From: Aselliscus stoliczkanus
Lineage: Eukaryota; Chordata; Mammalia; Chiroptera; Hipposideridae
DNA length: 64,000 bases
Assembly (NCBI GenBank): GCA_033961575.1
Contig: CM066738.1
Coordinates: 89,291,478-89,355,477, forward strand
Reading direction: 5' to 3'
Shown: positions 34,901 to 47,439 of the stretch, piece by piece
Numbering within the stretch: the stretch's first letter is position 1
Layout of the letters: the number at the start of each line of letters is the position of its first letter
The notes under the pieces: model-generated
Seen by the model: only the letters and a program-made list of their open reading frames with translations
What the model was told of the DNA's origin: nothing
The model's database searches: none
Made by a program: the position numbers and the translations under genes

Positions 34901-37900
34901 CTAAAAATATTTTAGAAACAGATAAATGTTCAATTATAAAACAAAAATATACATACTTATCAATAAAACACTAAAATATGTTTGAAGCCTCCTATAAAGT
35001 TATTCTCAATCTCATTAATTCTTTCCACCAGATTCTCCACCCTTAACATGGCATTTATCATTATCACACAATTCCTTTCACTCATTACACATATTTGTAA
35101 TTCTATAAAAATATTTTTCACTTTCCATAATTTTAAACTATATGTAATTTGTTTCATATTGCAACTTTTCTTCAGAAACTTGATTTTTCTATTCAAAAAC
35201 TGTAGTACCCTACAAGTACTATATGAAGCCATCCAATACTAACATATGAGATAAAGATATGTTATGATCTACAATAAACCACAATTTGTCCTTGTAAATT
35301 ATAGGGGCAATAATTAAACTAAAATAGTTATGCATACTGAGTCTATGGTATTATAAAGATAAGAAACTAATTTAAATTTTGTTGAATTAAATAGAAAGTT
35401 TAAAAATTATCTTATTTTCATATTAGCATGTATTTGTGAAATAAATTATAAGGAAATATAAACCAGAAAAAGAATATTTAAATATATATCAATATATGTC
35501 TTTATCTGTGTTTTAACGATCTGCTTAACCCTTCCTCTAGAAACATATTTGTCAAATATGACACTAAAAATTGAAAATGTCATTTCATTGTTCAATAGCT
35601 TCTTCCTTTCAAGCTATTTGATAAAATACCTAGTTCTCATACCCTGAGATATTCATAGGTTGTACAGGGCCCTTAGCAAATATTTTTTTGCGTGGGTCTC
35701 CTATGTATATAAACAATTTGATTTAAAAAAACAATTATAAATTTCATGGACCTGTGAGAGGTATAATAAGTTACTAATAAAAATTTAGGAAAATGGAAAA
35801 AAAAACTTTCATTTTGTTTATTGTCCAATCAGTGAAGATTCTTCATAGATAGAATTCAGGAACCAGGAACCATCTTTGTGTTATTTATTGTCAAATGCAT
35901 TGTTCCTAGCTAATTTCATGTCTCTCACTACAATAATTATTGCTCACAATGCCATAGCTGTTTGTATTTTTTTTTTTGCCTCTGCATTTTCCTTACACTG
36001 TTTACCTAATGTTCTTACATCATTATTCATTATGCTTCATCATCCACTGAGCCACCATGAATCCTGCCTTCTAATGACTCCCTGGAAGGTTGTTACTGTT
36101 CTTTGTTAATGATGTCCTCAAACTCAAGAGTATGCAGGCAAATATATACTATGCACCCCTGCCCTCTACACATAGCTACCAATGAAGAGGGGAGATAAGA
36201 AGCCCATGATTGAAGTGAGAGCAGTCTTATTCATTTAAGAAATGTCTATCCCACTTATGGCACCTGGAAAAGCACATTAATGCAACATCAATCAGAGGCA
36301 AGAAAAGACAAGAACCAGAAGGACCTGTTCTGAATGGAGCAAAAAATCTCAAAAGCTCTTGATAAAACAAGCATGGTCCCCTTATATGAATTCCTCAGAC
36401 TCAAGAAACAATAACTGTGGAATTACTAAAGAAAATCTGAAAAATTGATCTATGTTCAATATTAGTATTGAACATACTAATATTTAACTAATATTTAAAC
36501 ATCAATAATGATACGAAGATTTTATTTAGGTCAGCAAACATGCTTGTTGTTCCAGTTCAAACATGTTTAAAGAATTGTAAGATTTTAGAACTTGTGAGGA
36601 ATTAAGTATCATTAGTGTAATCCCCTCAAGCTCAGCAAAAACCACAGAAGCATGTGTGGCAATGCTGAGATTATATGCGTATTCATAAGCCCATTTCCGA
36701 GTCTAACTCACATTGTATTTTACATAACATTATCAGAAGTGAATTGGTTTTAATAACTTGACATCCTATCATGTGTACTCTTCTGTTGACGTCAGTGTTC
36801 AAATTCCTGCCTTTTAGGTTAGAGTCCTGAACGATATGTGTTAACTATTCCTATTTAAAATTTGCTTTCAGTAAGATCCAAAGCCTATGATTCACATAAT
36901 GAGTTTGCATTATGCCAACATTTCACAGACATTTGCTTTTTCAATTTCATCTCTATTTGTGGAATTGAGGTATGTGTTCAATGGGATGAGGATTTCGTGT
37001 GTGATCAAGTAGGTAATCAGGACATGAGGGAAAGGGGATCTTGTCACAACTGGGCAAAAGACGTCATGTGGACAGACTCACAATGTGCTCTGGGATTATT
37101 TCTCCAGACCACTTTATAAAATAGTTAATAAAATGTTTGTAATTGGGTTTTAATACAGGTTTTTATCTTCTCTCTGTCCCAAGACCCTCTTAAAAAGATA
37201 GGAAGAAATAAAATTTGTCAATTCACAATAATAAAGAAAATGAGAAACAGAAGAGGGGTGAAGCTGAAAAGAGATTTCAGTGGCATTTTAGGAAATTGAA
37301 AACATAGAGGGCGACAACTGATGGAACAGGGCTGGGAGGTGGTTAAGACTTACGTGCTGGCAGAGCCGAGTTTAGATAGTAAGGCAGCCACTGTGCTCTG
37401 AAGTACAATAGAGGCTGAGGCCTTAAAGCCAAAGTAGACATCTGAAGTGTGACATAGAGTGAAAAAGTAGGGATGGGTGACTGTGGATATAGAATAGTCT
37501 ATCACAACTATCACCACTACAAACATGGAGAAGAACAGTAGGAGAAACGTCTGTTTTCTGAGAAAGAAACCACTTTTCTAGCAAAAGACAATTTTTCTCA
37601 GGGGAAATTGAACACTTACAGAAAAAAAAAGTATCTGAATGTTGATATTTGGGTGTCACCAAGATAACTGTCAGCTTACTTACTGATCACTCTTAAGCAA
37701 AAATCCCTATCAATACATACAGAACTGCCAATCCATGTTATCTACATCACCTTTAAATAACAAGCTGACAATAAGCTATCACTGGCTACATGACGAATTT
37801 TTTCAATATGAATAATAGAGGATACAATAAACAAATAGAAAACCCGGAGATAATGCAAGAAGGCGATAATCAGTGATGACAAATGTATGCCAGATTTATG

Positions 37901-37910
37901 CCAAAATTAA
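34901..37910. other. long unassigned AT-rich spacer
   Basis: About 3 kb with no named repeat or gene. A perfect 10-bp inverted repeat lies at 36452-36475 (ATGTTCAATA, loop TTAG, TATTGAACAT), followed by a near-tandem actaatattta pair. Frames of 77-90 codons occur in AT-rich DNA without motifs. Confidence 0.45.
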
Positions 37911-37980
37911 GTATATGTGTGTATATATGTATATGTATATGTATACACATATATGTATGTTTATGTGCATGTGTGTTTGT
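37911..37980. repeat. (TATG/TG)n low-complexity tract
   Basis: Alternating TATG, TATA and TG words (gtgtgtatatatgtatatg, gtatacacatatatg) with internal dyad symmetry around gtatac. Confidence 0.85.
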
Positions 37981-38429
37981 TGGAGTTCCCCAAGACCATT
38001 TTGAATTTCAATAACTTACTAGAATAACTCACAGAACTCAGCACAGACTTACATTCATGGCTATGATTTTTTACAGCTAAAGGATCCAAAACAAAGTCAG
38101 CAAAGCAAAAAAGTGCACAGGTCAAAGACTGAAGGAGGCAAGTTGCAAAATTCAACTAGTCTTCTCCCAGTGAAATCATATAGGTTGCACCTAATTCTCC
38201 CAGGAGTGAGTTATACCAATATGTGAGAAATGATACACTTAATAATTGTGGGAATGATGAGAATTTTCTTGAAATCCAATTTCCCATATTCCAACCAAGG
38301 GCTAATCATGCAGATAGGACTTTCTAACGACAACACTCTGCTGTGTTAACTCTTTTCTGAAAAACATACATATAGAAAAAAAGGAGAGAAGACATTTTCA
38401 AATAAATAATTGAAATTTAAAAATTCCCA
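37981..38429. other. unassigned spacer
   Basis: Nothing recognised. The phrase 'gttccccaagaccattttgaatttcaataacttactagaataactcacagaactcagcac' (37985-38045) may be a fragment of an old repeat whose family I cannot name. Confidence 0.4.
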
Positions 38430-38760
38430 GATCTCATTAATTAATTCAAAAAAATATTGGTTTTGGGCTTTCTAAACCCAGCACTTGAGATACAAGTGAA
38501 TGAAACAAAGATGGCTGACTTTGTGTACATTCTAGTGCATAAAAGAAAAAATGAAAATAATAACTTACTAAACTGCATAAAATTCAAGAAGATAATAGTG
38601 CTGTGAAAAAAAAAAAGGTAGAGAAAAGCAAAGAAAAGTTGGGTCTGTGGAAGAAGTTAATAGCATGAAATAGAATTGACCTCACTGAGAAGGTAAGGTT
38701 TGATCAAAGGCTTAAATTTCAAAAAAGATGAAGACACAGATTAAAACACTGGATTTAGCA
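38430..38760 (-). repeat. L2 LINE fragment
   Basis: Antisense L2 order: 'aacccagcacttgagatacaagtgaatgaaacaaagatgg', 'actttgtgtacattctagtg', 'atagtgctgtgaaaaaa', 'gacctcactgagaaggtaaggtttgatcaaaggcttaaat'. Confidence 0.6.
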
Positions 38761-38884
38761 CTATGGACAATAACGATGACTTCACTGGAAGCAGTTTCAG
38801 TGGAGTGTGGGAGACAAAAATGTGATTACACTTTTAATTAAGATGGGATAATTACAGTATTTCCTGTTTATCCTACTAAATGGA

Positions 38885-39530
38885 GCATAGGACCTGGAAA
38901 CAATGCATGGATTAGTTACTCTCCCTTCTCCCCTAGCCCTTCTGCTCCTGGAAACCACTAATCTACGTTCTGTCTCTATGGATTTCTCTATTCTGGACAT
39001 TTCATATAAATGGAATCATATAATATGTGGCTATGACTTTTGTGTCTGATTTCTTTAACTCAGCATAATGTTTTCAAGGTTCATTGAGGCTGTAACACGT
39101 AACAATACTTTATTCCTTTATATGGCTGAATAATATTCTATTGCATGGATATACCACATTCTGACCATCTGTTCACCAGATGATGAACATTTGGGTTGTT
39201 TTTATTTTTTGGCTAGTATGATTTATGCTGTTATGGACATTTACATACACATTTTTTGGTGGACATATGTTTTCAATTCTCCTGTGTATGTATCTAGGAG
39301 TGAAATTGCTGCTTTACATAGTAACCCTATGTTTAACTTTTGACAAACTAATGAATTATTTCCAAAAGTGGCTATGTCATTTTACATTCCCATCACCAAT
39401 GTATGAAGGTTCCAAGTCCTACACATATTTATCAACACTTACTATTGTCCATCATTTTTATCAGAGCCATCCCAGTGGGTATACTTCATTTACTATTATA
39501 TGTACAATATTTTACACCACCTGAAGAGCT
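38885..39530 (-). mobile_element. old L1 (L1ME-like) 3' end
   Basis: Antisense L1 with landmarks 'tctgtctctatggatttctctattctggacatttcatataaatgg', 'tttatatggctgaataatattctattgcatgg', 'atgaacatttgggttg', 'tctaggagtgaaattgctgc', 'gtggctatgtcattttacattcccatcaccaatgtatg', 'gccatcccagtgggtatac'. A plus-strand frame at 39225-39524 is an antisense artefact. Confidence 0.85.
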
Positions 39531-40358
39531 CCTGGCATGGAATACATAACACATACATTTTGACTGAGTGAATGGATGAATGATTGAAATAACTAACTAC
39601 TATTCATACCTATATAACCCACGTGCAATTAAGGTTTTTGCTTGAATTCCTTCATTAAAAGATGATTTTTTTTATCTTCTATTTTACTATTTTTGGCATG
39701 GAAATCAGTATGTTGGAAATAACTGTCTTGTAAATATGAGAATGAATTCCAAAATATTTGCATTCAATCTTGTAGGCGTTTCCCATCATATATTGTGAGC
39801 TCCATAAAAGTTCACAGCCACTGAACGTGGTATTTTAATAAGAATTGTTTTTAATATGCTCTGATTTCATCAGCTTTTTTGTTTTTTGTTTTCTCATTTC
39901 TTTTTCTGATTTCAGCCATCATGTTCTGTTTTCTCTCAAATCACAGGCTTTTCAACAGGACATAAAAGAAAGCAAAAGCAGACAAACAGTCATTTGGAAA
40001 GATAGAGAAATCTGTTCCCACTTCCTTTTTGTGGATCCTTGTGAAGCATTAATTGTGATGATCCTTTTAAAGTTAAAGAAACACTGGCTTCTTATATACC
40101 ATTTCAGCAGTTACAAAACTGGAATGAGCCACAGGGGGATATAATGAGAGATTCTCCATTTTGTGTAGCACCTACTGAATGGAATGCACAGGTATATTGT
40201 ATCCCTATTTATTGCTAGGGAAACTTACCTTACAAAAGTAAGATCTTTATTTATGTCACAATATTCTCAATACCAGTCAAGACCAAATGCAGGCTAACAC
40301 TTACAAAAGAAAAACAAAAAAAGGCATAGACTCACCTGTTTGCATGTTGTTCTTTATA
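39531..40358. other. unassigned spacer
   Basis: No named repeat except a possible short L2-like tail at about 39790-39840 (ttgtgagctccataaaagttcacagccactgaacgtgg). A 99-codon frame at 39845-40144 has no recognised domain. Confidence 0.45.
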
Positions 40359-40926
40359 TGCGGTCTGACAATTAAGTTCGCAAACTTGTTGCAATGCCGT
40401 TACTAACCTTTTTGATATCAGAGGGATTATTCATTTTGAATTTGTATCTACTGGATAAACACTTAACCAAGTTTACTATTTGGAAGGGCTGAAAAAGTTG
40501 CCTGAAACACTTAGACAACCTGAAATTTTCGCCAACAATTCATGGCTCTTGCATCACAACAGTGTACCAGCTCACATGGAACTGTCTGTGAGGAAGTTTT
40601 TAGCCGTAAACAAATAACTATATTGCAACACCCTCCCTACTCACCTGATCTGGCTCCCACTGACTTCTGTCTTTACCTGAAGATAAAGGAAATATTGAAA
40701 GGAAAACATTTTGATGGCATTCAGAACATCAAGGGTAATATGACGACAGCTCTGATGTCCATTCCAGAAAAGAGTTCCAAAATTGCTTTGAAGGGTGGAC
40801 TAGGTGCTGGCATTGGTGCATAGCTTCCCAAGGGGAGTACTTCAAAGCTGACCATAGTGATATTCAGCAATGAGGTATGTAGCACTTTTTCTAGGATGAA
40901 TTCGCAAACTTAATTGCCCAACCTCA
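40359..40926 (+). mobile_element. internally deleted mariner DNA transposon
   Basis: The element is 568 bp and bounded by TA dinucleotides (40357-40358 and 40927-40928). Its ends are terminal inverted repeats: tgcggtctgacaattaag on the left, and tgaggttgggcaattaag when the right end is reverse complemented. Autonomous mariners are about 1.3 kb, so roughly half is missing. Insertion is by cut-and-paste into TA, unlike the L1-driven elements around it. Mariners are known to cross species boundaries, and a copy this recognisable in a mammal suggests a late arrival. It cannot supply its own transposase. Confidence 0.9.
40414..40880 (+). pseudogene. mariner transposase C-terminal remnant
   Basis: The remnant starts mid-protein at a DIRGIIHFEF-like stretch, so the N-terminal DNA-binding helix-turn-helix region and the first catalytic Asp are absent. 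There is an in-frame TAA at 40456-40458. The second catalytic position of the D,D34D triad, in a HHN..PAH context, has codon AAC (Asn) at 40558-40560 where families have Asp. A one-base loss between there and about 40615 shifts frame. The PPYSPDLAPTDF motif follows, with its final Asp at 40662-40664; correcting the one-base loss gives exactly 34 residues between the two positions. A second shift near 40770 breaks the C-terminal part. Clearly inactive. Confidence 0.9.
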
Positions 40927-42058
40927 TAGATTATAGAACCAATTAGTGTTCGATAAGAAAATATAAATAAAATTTAACTGATGAATTTCCTAATTGTTCT
41001 TCCCTGCTGATATATTAACTGATGACTTAGCAGACAATCTATTTATGATTTTTATCCAGTTTCCTGTATTTGATTGATGTTCTTGGCTATTTGATCATGC
41101 CAGATTTTTTTCAGCCTCTCTGACAGCTCTGCCACATCTATCTAAATGTAATCACTTATCTATTTGCAACATAGGTTAGAGGCCTTGTAAAAACTTTACT
41201 GTTTCATAAGCCAAAGAACGTTGCATTTGTTATGCAAAACCATTAAGTAATTGCATCATTTCTAATATATTCCGAATCAAACCATACTGAAAACCCTTAA
41301 CATATGCCTCTTTTCACAGAGCCAGGTTTTTAGTTAGCTTTTTTTTCTCTTTTTAAACATCTGTGTTTGTTTATTGGCAGTATAAATGTTTAAAGAAAGG
41401 GGAAGAAACCTCAAACTATAAGTGAAATCAGCTTTCTCAGCCCCCTGTTGCTTGAAATAAACTTCATGGAACTTTTCAGTGTGAACATGTAAGAACACTG
41501 GGCTGAAGTCAACAAAAGGATGAGTAATCTTTTGAACGTGTTGTTTATTTCAAAAGTAAATGAAGAAGCGGTTCTCTTCAGAAAGAAATTATATTAGGTT
41601 TTTATTGGGTGAGTAATGTTCTATAATACATGCTGTTAGCTTTAAACTCTGCCCCAGTGTTGTTACTCAGAGTCTCCAGGAAAAAGCTTAAAACATTCAA
41701 AAAATAATAAATCATAAAAAACTATCACAAACAACATCTCTGCAGGAGGCCTTTGGTTAATGTGTTATAAACAAAGATTTGTATAGAATTGTTTGGTACC
41801 AAATCATTGCTAAGTTTTCATTTTTTTTTTTGTTTTTTCCTTCAAGTTTATACTGTTTTTCTGTTCTAATGATTATTGTTTAACCAAGTTAATCAGTAAA
41901 TCTTAGCACAATTTAGATGGGGATTTCAGTAAGTCTTACTTTGTAGGGCTACTGGCTAATCTTCTGTAAATTTATTTGAGCAGATAATTGCATTCTAACT
42001 AAATGGAGGATAATGCTTTTGAAGCTGGTGTTCCCTCTGTGATAAGTCCACGTGTGAG
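40927..42058. other. unassigned spacer, possible conserved non-coding DNA
   Basis: No repeat or gene recognised in about 1.1 kb. It contains regulatory-looking words (TTATGCAAAACC near 41230, TAAGTAATTGCATCA near 41246, TGTTTGTTTATTGG near 41365, ATAAACAAAG near 41767). A T12 run lies near 41822. The absence of repeats and these words hint at conservation, but this is weak. Confidence 0.35.
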
Positions 42059-42844
<786 letters not shown>

Positions 42845-42965
42845 GATGGTGTCAGAAAACTTGAATTCCAAATCTATCCATCACCAACCAGGTGACTTGG
42901 GATTAATTATTTCTGCTCTCTTTGCTGCATTTTCCGTCTCTGCAAAATGAAGTGTTTACAGGAGA
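42845..42965 (+). repeat. MIR SINE fragment
   Basis: MIR core: 'gtgtcagaaaacttgaattccaaatctatccatcacc', 'aggtgacttgggattaattatttctgctctctttgctgcattttccgtctctgcaaaatg'. Confidence 0.6.
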
Positions 42966-43681
42966 TATTCACTAGGTTTCCCTCCAGATCTAACAGTTTA
43001 TGGTATAGGTTCTACTCTGTGTTTGGTAGAATTGTGCTTCCTGGGATCTTCTGTCAAAGTAAGCTAGTATTTGTGAAGAAAGGATCTGCCAGAATCCAAT
43101 GTCAGTTGAATAAATGTCACTACACATATAATTAATGCTAAGCCCCATGACCATCAAGTGCTCAAATTCACTAACTGATCTACCTTAGATTAACTGGGCA
43201 TTTGCAAAGATATTTCTGTCTCATCAACCTGAAGAAATTCAGAGTGCTAGGTTTCTAAAGAGAAACATTTTGATCATAAACTGCACTATGCCCATGACAC
43301 ATGATTCAAATTTAAATGTACGTTTATTCAGGGAAGCTTAGTGGAGGTTTTTGTTTGTTTGTTTGGCAGATGTTATAAATTAAAAGGTATATTTTTAAAA
43401 AGCATTCACTCTTTTTATGTAAGGTACATGGGTGGATTATAACACAAACTCAGGAAGATAAGATGCATCACCTTCTGAAGAGATTCTTTCAGTATCGGAA
43501 TTCATACTTTAAATAGGATGCCACAGTGAAAAAAATTACCTTTGCCAAGCAAATTCACATATATTCAAATGTGGGTTAGACTAGAAACCGAGCACTTGTA
43601 TTATAATACAAACCCTGATAGTAAGTAGCAATTTAAGCATTGGTAAGACATCCAGTCTCTGTGCTTTAGAAATCCTGTCTA
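42966..43681. other. unassigned spacer
   Basis: Nothing recognised. A GTTT run (ttttgtttgtttgttt) lies near 43350-43365. Confidence 0.45.
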
Positions 43682-43792
43682 CAGGCCGGCAGAGTGGCGT
43701 GGTGGTTAAGCATTGGCTTGGGAAGCCAGCGGCCCCGGTTCAGTCCCACATATGAGGTCCAGTGACACTGCCCTCAAAAAAAAAAAAAAAAA
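43682..43792 (+). mobile_element. short tRNA-derived SINE (head-only form)
   Basis: Head caggccggcagagtggcgtg, A-box-like gtggcgtggtgg (43694-43705), B-box-like ggttcagtccc (43737-43747), then 'gtccagtgacactgccctc' and an A18 tail. Perfect 14-bp TSD AGAAATCCTGTCTA at 43668-43681 and 43793-43806. The long A tail and intact TSD point to a fairly recent insertion. Confidence 0.93.
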
Positions 43793-43806
43793 AGAAATCC
43801 TGTCTA

Positions 43807-44649
43807 TCACATGGGCATGTGACACCTGACATGTGTACCTAAAAGATGTTGGTGAGCATTTCACAACATTACTGATATGCTCAAGGAAAATTTAAAGTGA
43901 TACATGACAGCATGTCAATGTTCCTGAGAGTCAACTGGTTAAACTTCCTTCTTTCATTTAGGGAATTAAAGTGCTCCCTTCTCAAACAATTTTCATTACT
44001 TTTCAGGGTAAACACTGAATACAAATTACAAACTGGGGCCCACATATTACTATAGCAACAACAAAAATGGCAAAGAGATTTATTGGCATATTGGATATAC
44101 CGGTAACAACTGATTACACACACTCACACACACACATACACACACACACACATCATGTAAACCAAAACTATTTGTACAATTGTTAATTACAGAGATGAAT
44201 CCAGGCTGCCTTCTACATTTTAAAGATAAATACAGCCTTTTTGGTAACTTTCTGTTAAACCCAGGATTTTTTTATTTATATAAATGAAGGAAGAGATCTT
44301 TTCCCAATGTCATGATTTTGCTGTACTGTGGAACATTTATTTCTTTCCACCCATGGTGCCAACTCCCACCAACTCTTTGCTAATGATTTCTGCTACAGGC
44401 TCAGATTTGTTTGATTCTCCATTTTCCAAATCATTAAAAATAGATTCCTTTCCTGAAGGTTTTTCAACAAAGAGAACTTCAGTTCTCTTTAATTAAATCC
44501 AGTGGCCTGAAATACCAAAGAGAAAAGTAAATTCAGGAGATTCCAACAGCAAGAGACTGCTTAGATCAAAAGAAGTGCCCATGTGGTACCACGTTCACAA
44601 TGTGAATTAGAAAAATCCCTGGAGAAAACACCAAGTGCGGTGTCCCACA
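43807..44649. other. unassigned spacer with (CA)n
   Basis: Contains a CA-rich microsatellite at 44115-44152 with T interruptions. Otherwise no gene or named repeat. Confidence 0.5.
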
Positions 44650-44805
44650 GCCTTTCATGCTAAATTTGCACCATTTATTAGCTACATGTCTTAGTGCAGG
44701 TCATGTTTCACCTCTCTGAGTCTGAATGTCCTTATCAATAATAACAAAATGATAATATCCAACTCTTGGGTTGTTCTTGAAATGAAATATGCTATGTAGG
44801 ATGCA
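44650..44805 (+). repeat. MIR SINE
   Basis: Order: 'gcaccatttattagctacatgtcttagtgcaggtcatgtttcacctctctgagtctgaatgtccttatcaataataacaaaatgataatatcc', then 'gggttgttcttgaaatgaaatatgc'. This is the MIR core and 3' part. Confidence 0.65.
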
Positions 44806-45017
44806 AAAGAAGCAACTTTTGATCAGTTTCTATATGTTTCACCATCTCCTATGCATCTCGATAAATCTTCACATGTGTCCTTTGAAATATTTGCTACTAT
44901 ATGCACTTTAAAATAAAGACAGCAAAACATAAGAAAGTTGAAAAATAATAATTGCATGCCCACTGACAAACAATAATTGGAACTGAAAATGTCTGCTGTA
45001 TTCCAAAATGTATGTTC
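44806..45017. other. unassigned spacer
   Basis: Nothing recognised. Confidence 0.4.
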
Positions 45018-45074
45018 TTTCCACTAACCCATGATTTCTTATGGGTTAGTGGAAACTAATCCATGATTTCTTAT
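45018..45074. repeat. perfect 15-bp inverted repeat plus direct duplication
   Basis: TTTCCACTAACCCAT (45018-45032) and its exact reverse complement ATGGGTTAGTGGAAA (45041-45055) flank an 8-bp spacer, GATTTCTT. Immediately after, 45056-45074 repeats 45024-45042 with one mismatch (ctaatccatgatttcttat against ctaacccatgatttcttat). Inverted and direct copies of the same short segment side by side suggest a replication template-switch event. Confidence 0.9.
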
Positions 45075-45219
45075 CCAATGAATGTCATTTTTATTCATTT
45101 AGAAATCATTAGAATGAGTTAAAGACCTTCAAAAAGTTTCATTCCTGCCACCAAGTTTAAGCACCAGAGAACAATAGCACCTAGATCATATATCAATCTT
45201 ATGAGACATTACATTGTAA

Positions 45220-45400
45220 TGAAAGAAACATTGACTAGGAGGCCAACACATCTGATTTCATACCCAGGTTCCACATTGACTAGATTTGTCTTTTTTACAC
45301 AAATTATTTAAATTATCTGAGTACCTGTTTTCTCTTCTACATAAGGGGAATTCTAAAACGCTTATTACTAATTTGTTGTGCAAATTGTGAGAATAACTGG
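45220..45400 (+). repeat. MIR SINE, diverged
   Basis: Order: 'aaacattgactaggaggccaacacatctgatttcatacccaggttccac', 'cacaaattatttaaattatctgagtacctgttttctcttctacataaggggaattc', 'gtgcaaattgtgagaataac'. Confidence 0.5.
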
Positions 45401-46463
45401 TCAAGGAGTCAGGCTAAACTGAAATTTCTACTTTATCTCTCATCTAAAATCCTCTCAAATGTCCAAATAGACAACATTTAATTAAAGAAATATTAGAGTG
45501 TGTAGAGGGGTACTCATTTTGGGAAATTCCTGGAAATCAGACAGTAGAATGCATTAGTTCTGCAGATAAATAAAACAAGAGAATATAACCTCACCCAAAC
45601 CATGAAGACCATTGGGGATGAAGTTGCTGTACAGGTGATTATGAATACAGAGGCAACAGATTAAAGACAAGAAAGGCATGCTGGAGAAAAGAGGGATTGT
45701 AACTAATGCTAGGGCAAAATAAATACATCTCTGAAAATTACTCCAAAGTTTCAAAGTCCAGTAAGATGCAAAAACAGAATCTAAGGAAGAATGAAGAATA
45801 TTTAAAAATTATTGGACAATTCAACCCATAAAACTTATATTTAGAAGTAATTTAGAGGGATAATGAGAAAGTATGACATCACATACAGACTGGTGGTGGC
45901 TCAAGAACTGGAGGAAAGGCATGTCATGGATAATCCAGTGATGGGAAAATAAAGTATACTGCTCTTGAAATTTCCAAAGCCCTTCAGGGTATATCCATCT
46001 CCTGCTCTTGCATGTTGAAGCTATTTTGTGAGTATAAAGCATTTGAGTCCTGTGAATCCTTTAAGCATTTTAATTCTTAGAGTAACTAACATGTAGATAT
46101 CACGATATATGTTCTCTTTTTCTAGAGTACCAGGTTAAACATATTAGGCATGTATAACCTCAGATTCTGATGAAAGGAGGCACAAGTCATAAATTCTTCA
46201 ACAACGCTACCTCCAAAAAATACACAAATCCATGATTGCCAAACACCATTTACCTCCAGTTCGTACATTCCGTAACTTTGGCCAAGGGTCATTACTAGGC
46301 CTCAGACATCACTGACAGAATCATGTAGTCAATCCTGGTTGGCTAAGATTTACCAATCCTATATCCATATTATCTCTGAAATCCTATGCCAATTATGTGT
46401 AAAAAAGATATTAACCATCTCTAATGGAAAAAAAGATGTTAAATATTATTTTACACCCATCTG
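45401..46463. other. unassigned spacer
   Basis: About 1 kb with no named repeat or gene. Confidence 0.45.
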
Positions 46464-46760
46464 TATTAGTTTTCTATTGCTTCCATAATAAATTACCAAA
46501 AACTCACTGGCTTAACACAACAGAAATTTATTATCTCACAGTTCTGGTGGTCAGGAATCTGACACAGATTCTACTGGGCTAAAATCAAAGAGTCAGCAGG
46601 GCTACGTTCCTATCTGGAGGCTATAGGGAAGAATCTGTTTTCTTGCTCTTTCCAGCTCCTAGAGGCTCCCCACTATGCTTCTATGATTCAATTTATGTTA
46701 CTTAAGTTTTCTTATCATCTGAGATCCCAGTAGGAGGGGTGGTTTGGGATAGGTGGTTAT
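46464..46760 (-). repeat. probable MaLR-type LTR (MLT1-like)
   Basis: The block opens 'tgtattagttttctattgc', then '...actcactggcttaacacaacagaaatttattatctcacagttctggtggtcagg' and 'agtcagcagggctacgttcc'. This fits the reverse complement of the 3' part of an MLT1-class LTR. It is a solo, diverged copy with no internal genes. Confidence 0.5.
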
Positions 46761-46983
46761 ATCAATATACCCAGGGATTCTACAACTATAGAAAGTTGTC
46801 TAAAAAATAATAGTAAATAAAGACTTTCTATTACTTAAAATACTGTTTATTTTAGAATTCAAACTCATTTCAACTTATACTGAAAATATTGGCTTAATGT
46901 GTTTTCCCTTTTTTTCTGTGATTTTTTTTTTCACTTCTAACTTGTCTACTTCTTTTCATTGAGAAGATCACCTTGCATTTCTT
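46761..46983. other. unassigned spacer
   Basis: Nothing recognised. Confidence 0.4.
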
Positions 46984-47108
46984 TTGCTATATTCCATCTT
47001 TAACCCTGCTACCTACAGCACTGAATCAGTGCTGGAACTATATTAGGCCTCAATATAATTGGTAGCAATTGCAGGATATTAAAGTTGGAATCAGTCTTAG
47101 TTATTGCC
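46984..47108 (+). repeat. copy A of a diverged 125-bp direct repeat
   Basis: Starts at ttgctatattccatctttaa and ends near ggaatcagtcttagttattg. It aligns along its length with 49227-49353, with roughly one difference in six positions and a few 1-bp indels by eye. The middle (cagcactgaatcagtgctggaact) recalls an L2-type tail, but I cannot place the whole unit in a named family. Confidence 0.7.
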
Positions 47109-47439
47109 AGCTCAATTTACTCATTAGGACGTTATTAGCATTTTGTAGGGGGCAATCCTTTGTTGTTCAGCAATTTTCCACATATATTAATACATTTAAC
47201 ACACTCTTGAATTTCCTTCATTAGATCAGCCAAAACACCCACATACACTTCCAAATTTATCTTTCCAAATGGGGAGTTGGGAAGACTCAGGCTGAGGAAA
47301 GTGAAGAAACTAGACAAAATCAAATTTATGGAGACTGCAGAGAGAAAGTAAAAATATTTGACTCTTTCTCCTGTTTCCTTTTTTGTTATTCTGTTTCATA
47401 TGCTTCTTTTCTTTTCTTTTTTAATTCTTTTATTGTGAA
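47109..47439. other. unassigned spacer
   Basis: Nothing recognised beyond T-rich low-complexity sequence from about 47375. Confidence 0.4.

Noticed and set aside
43682..43792. tRNA gene
   Set aside because: A- and B-box-like stretches are present, but the cloverleaf is not maintained, a SINE tail and TSD follow, and the same sequence recurs in several copies.
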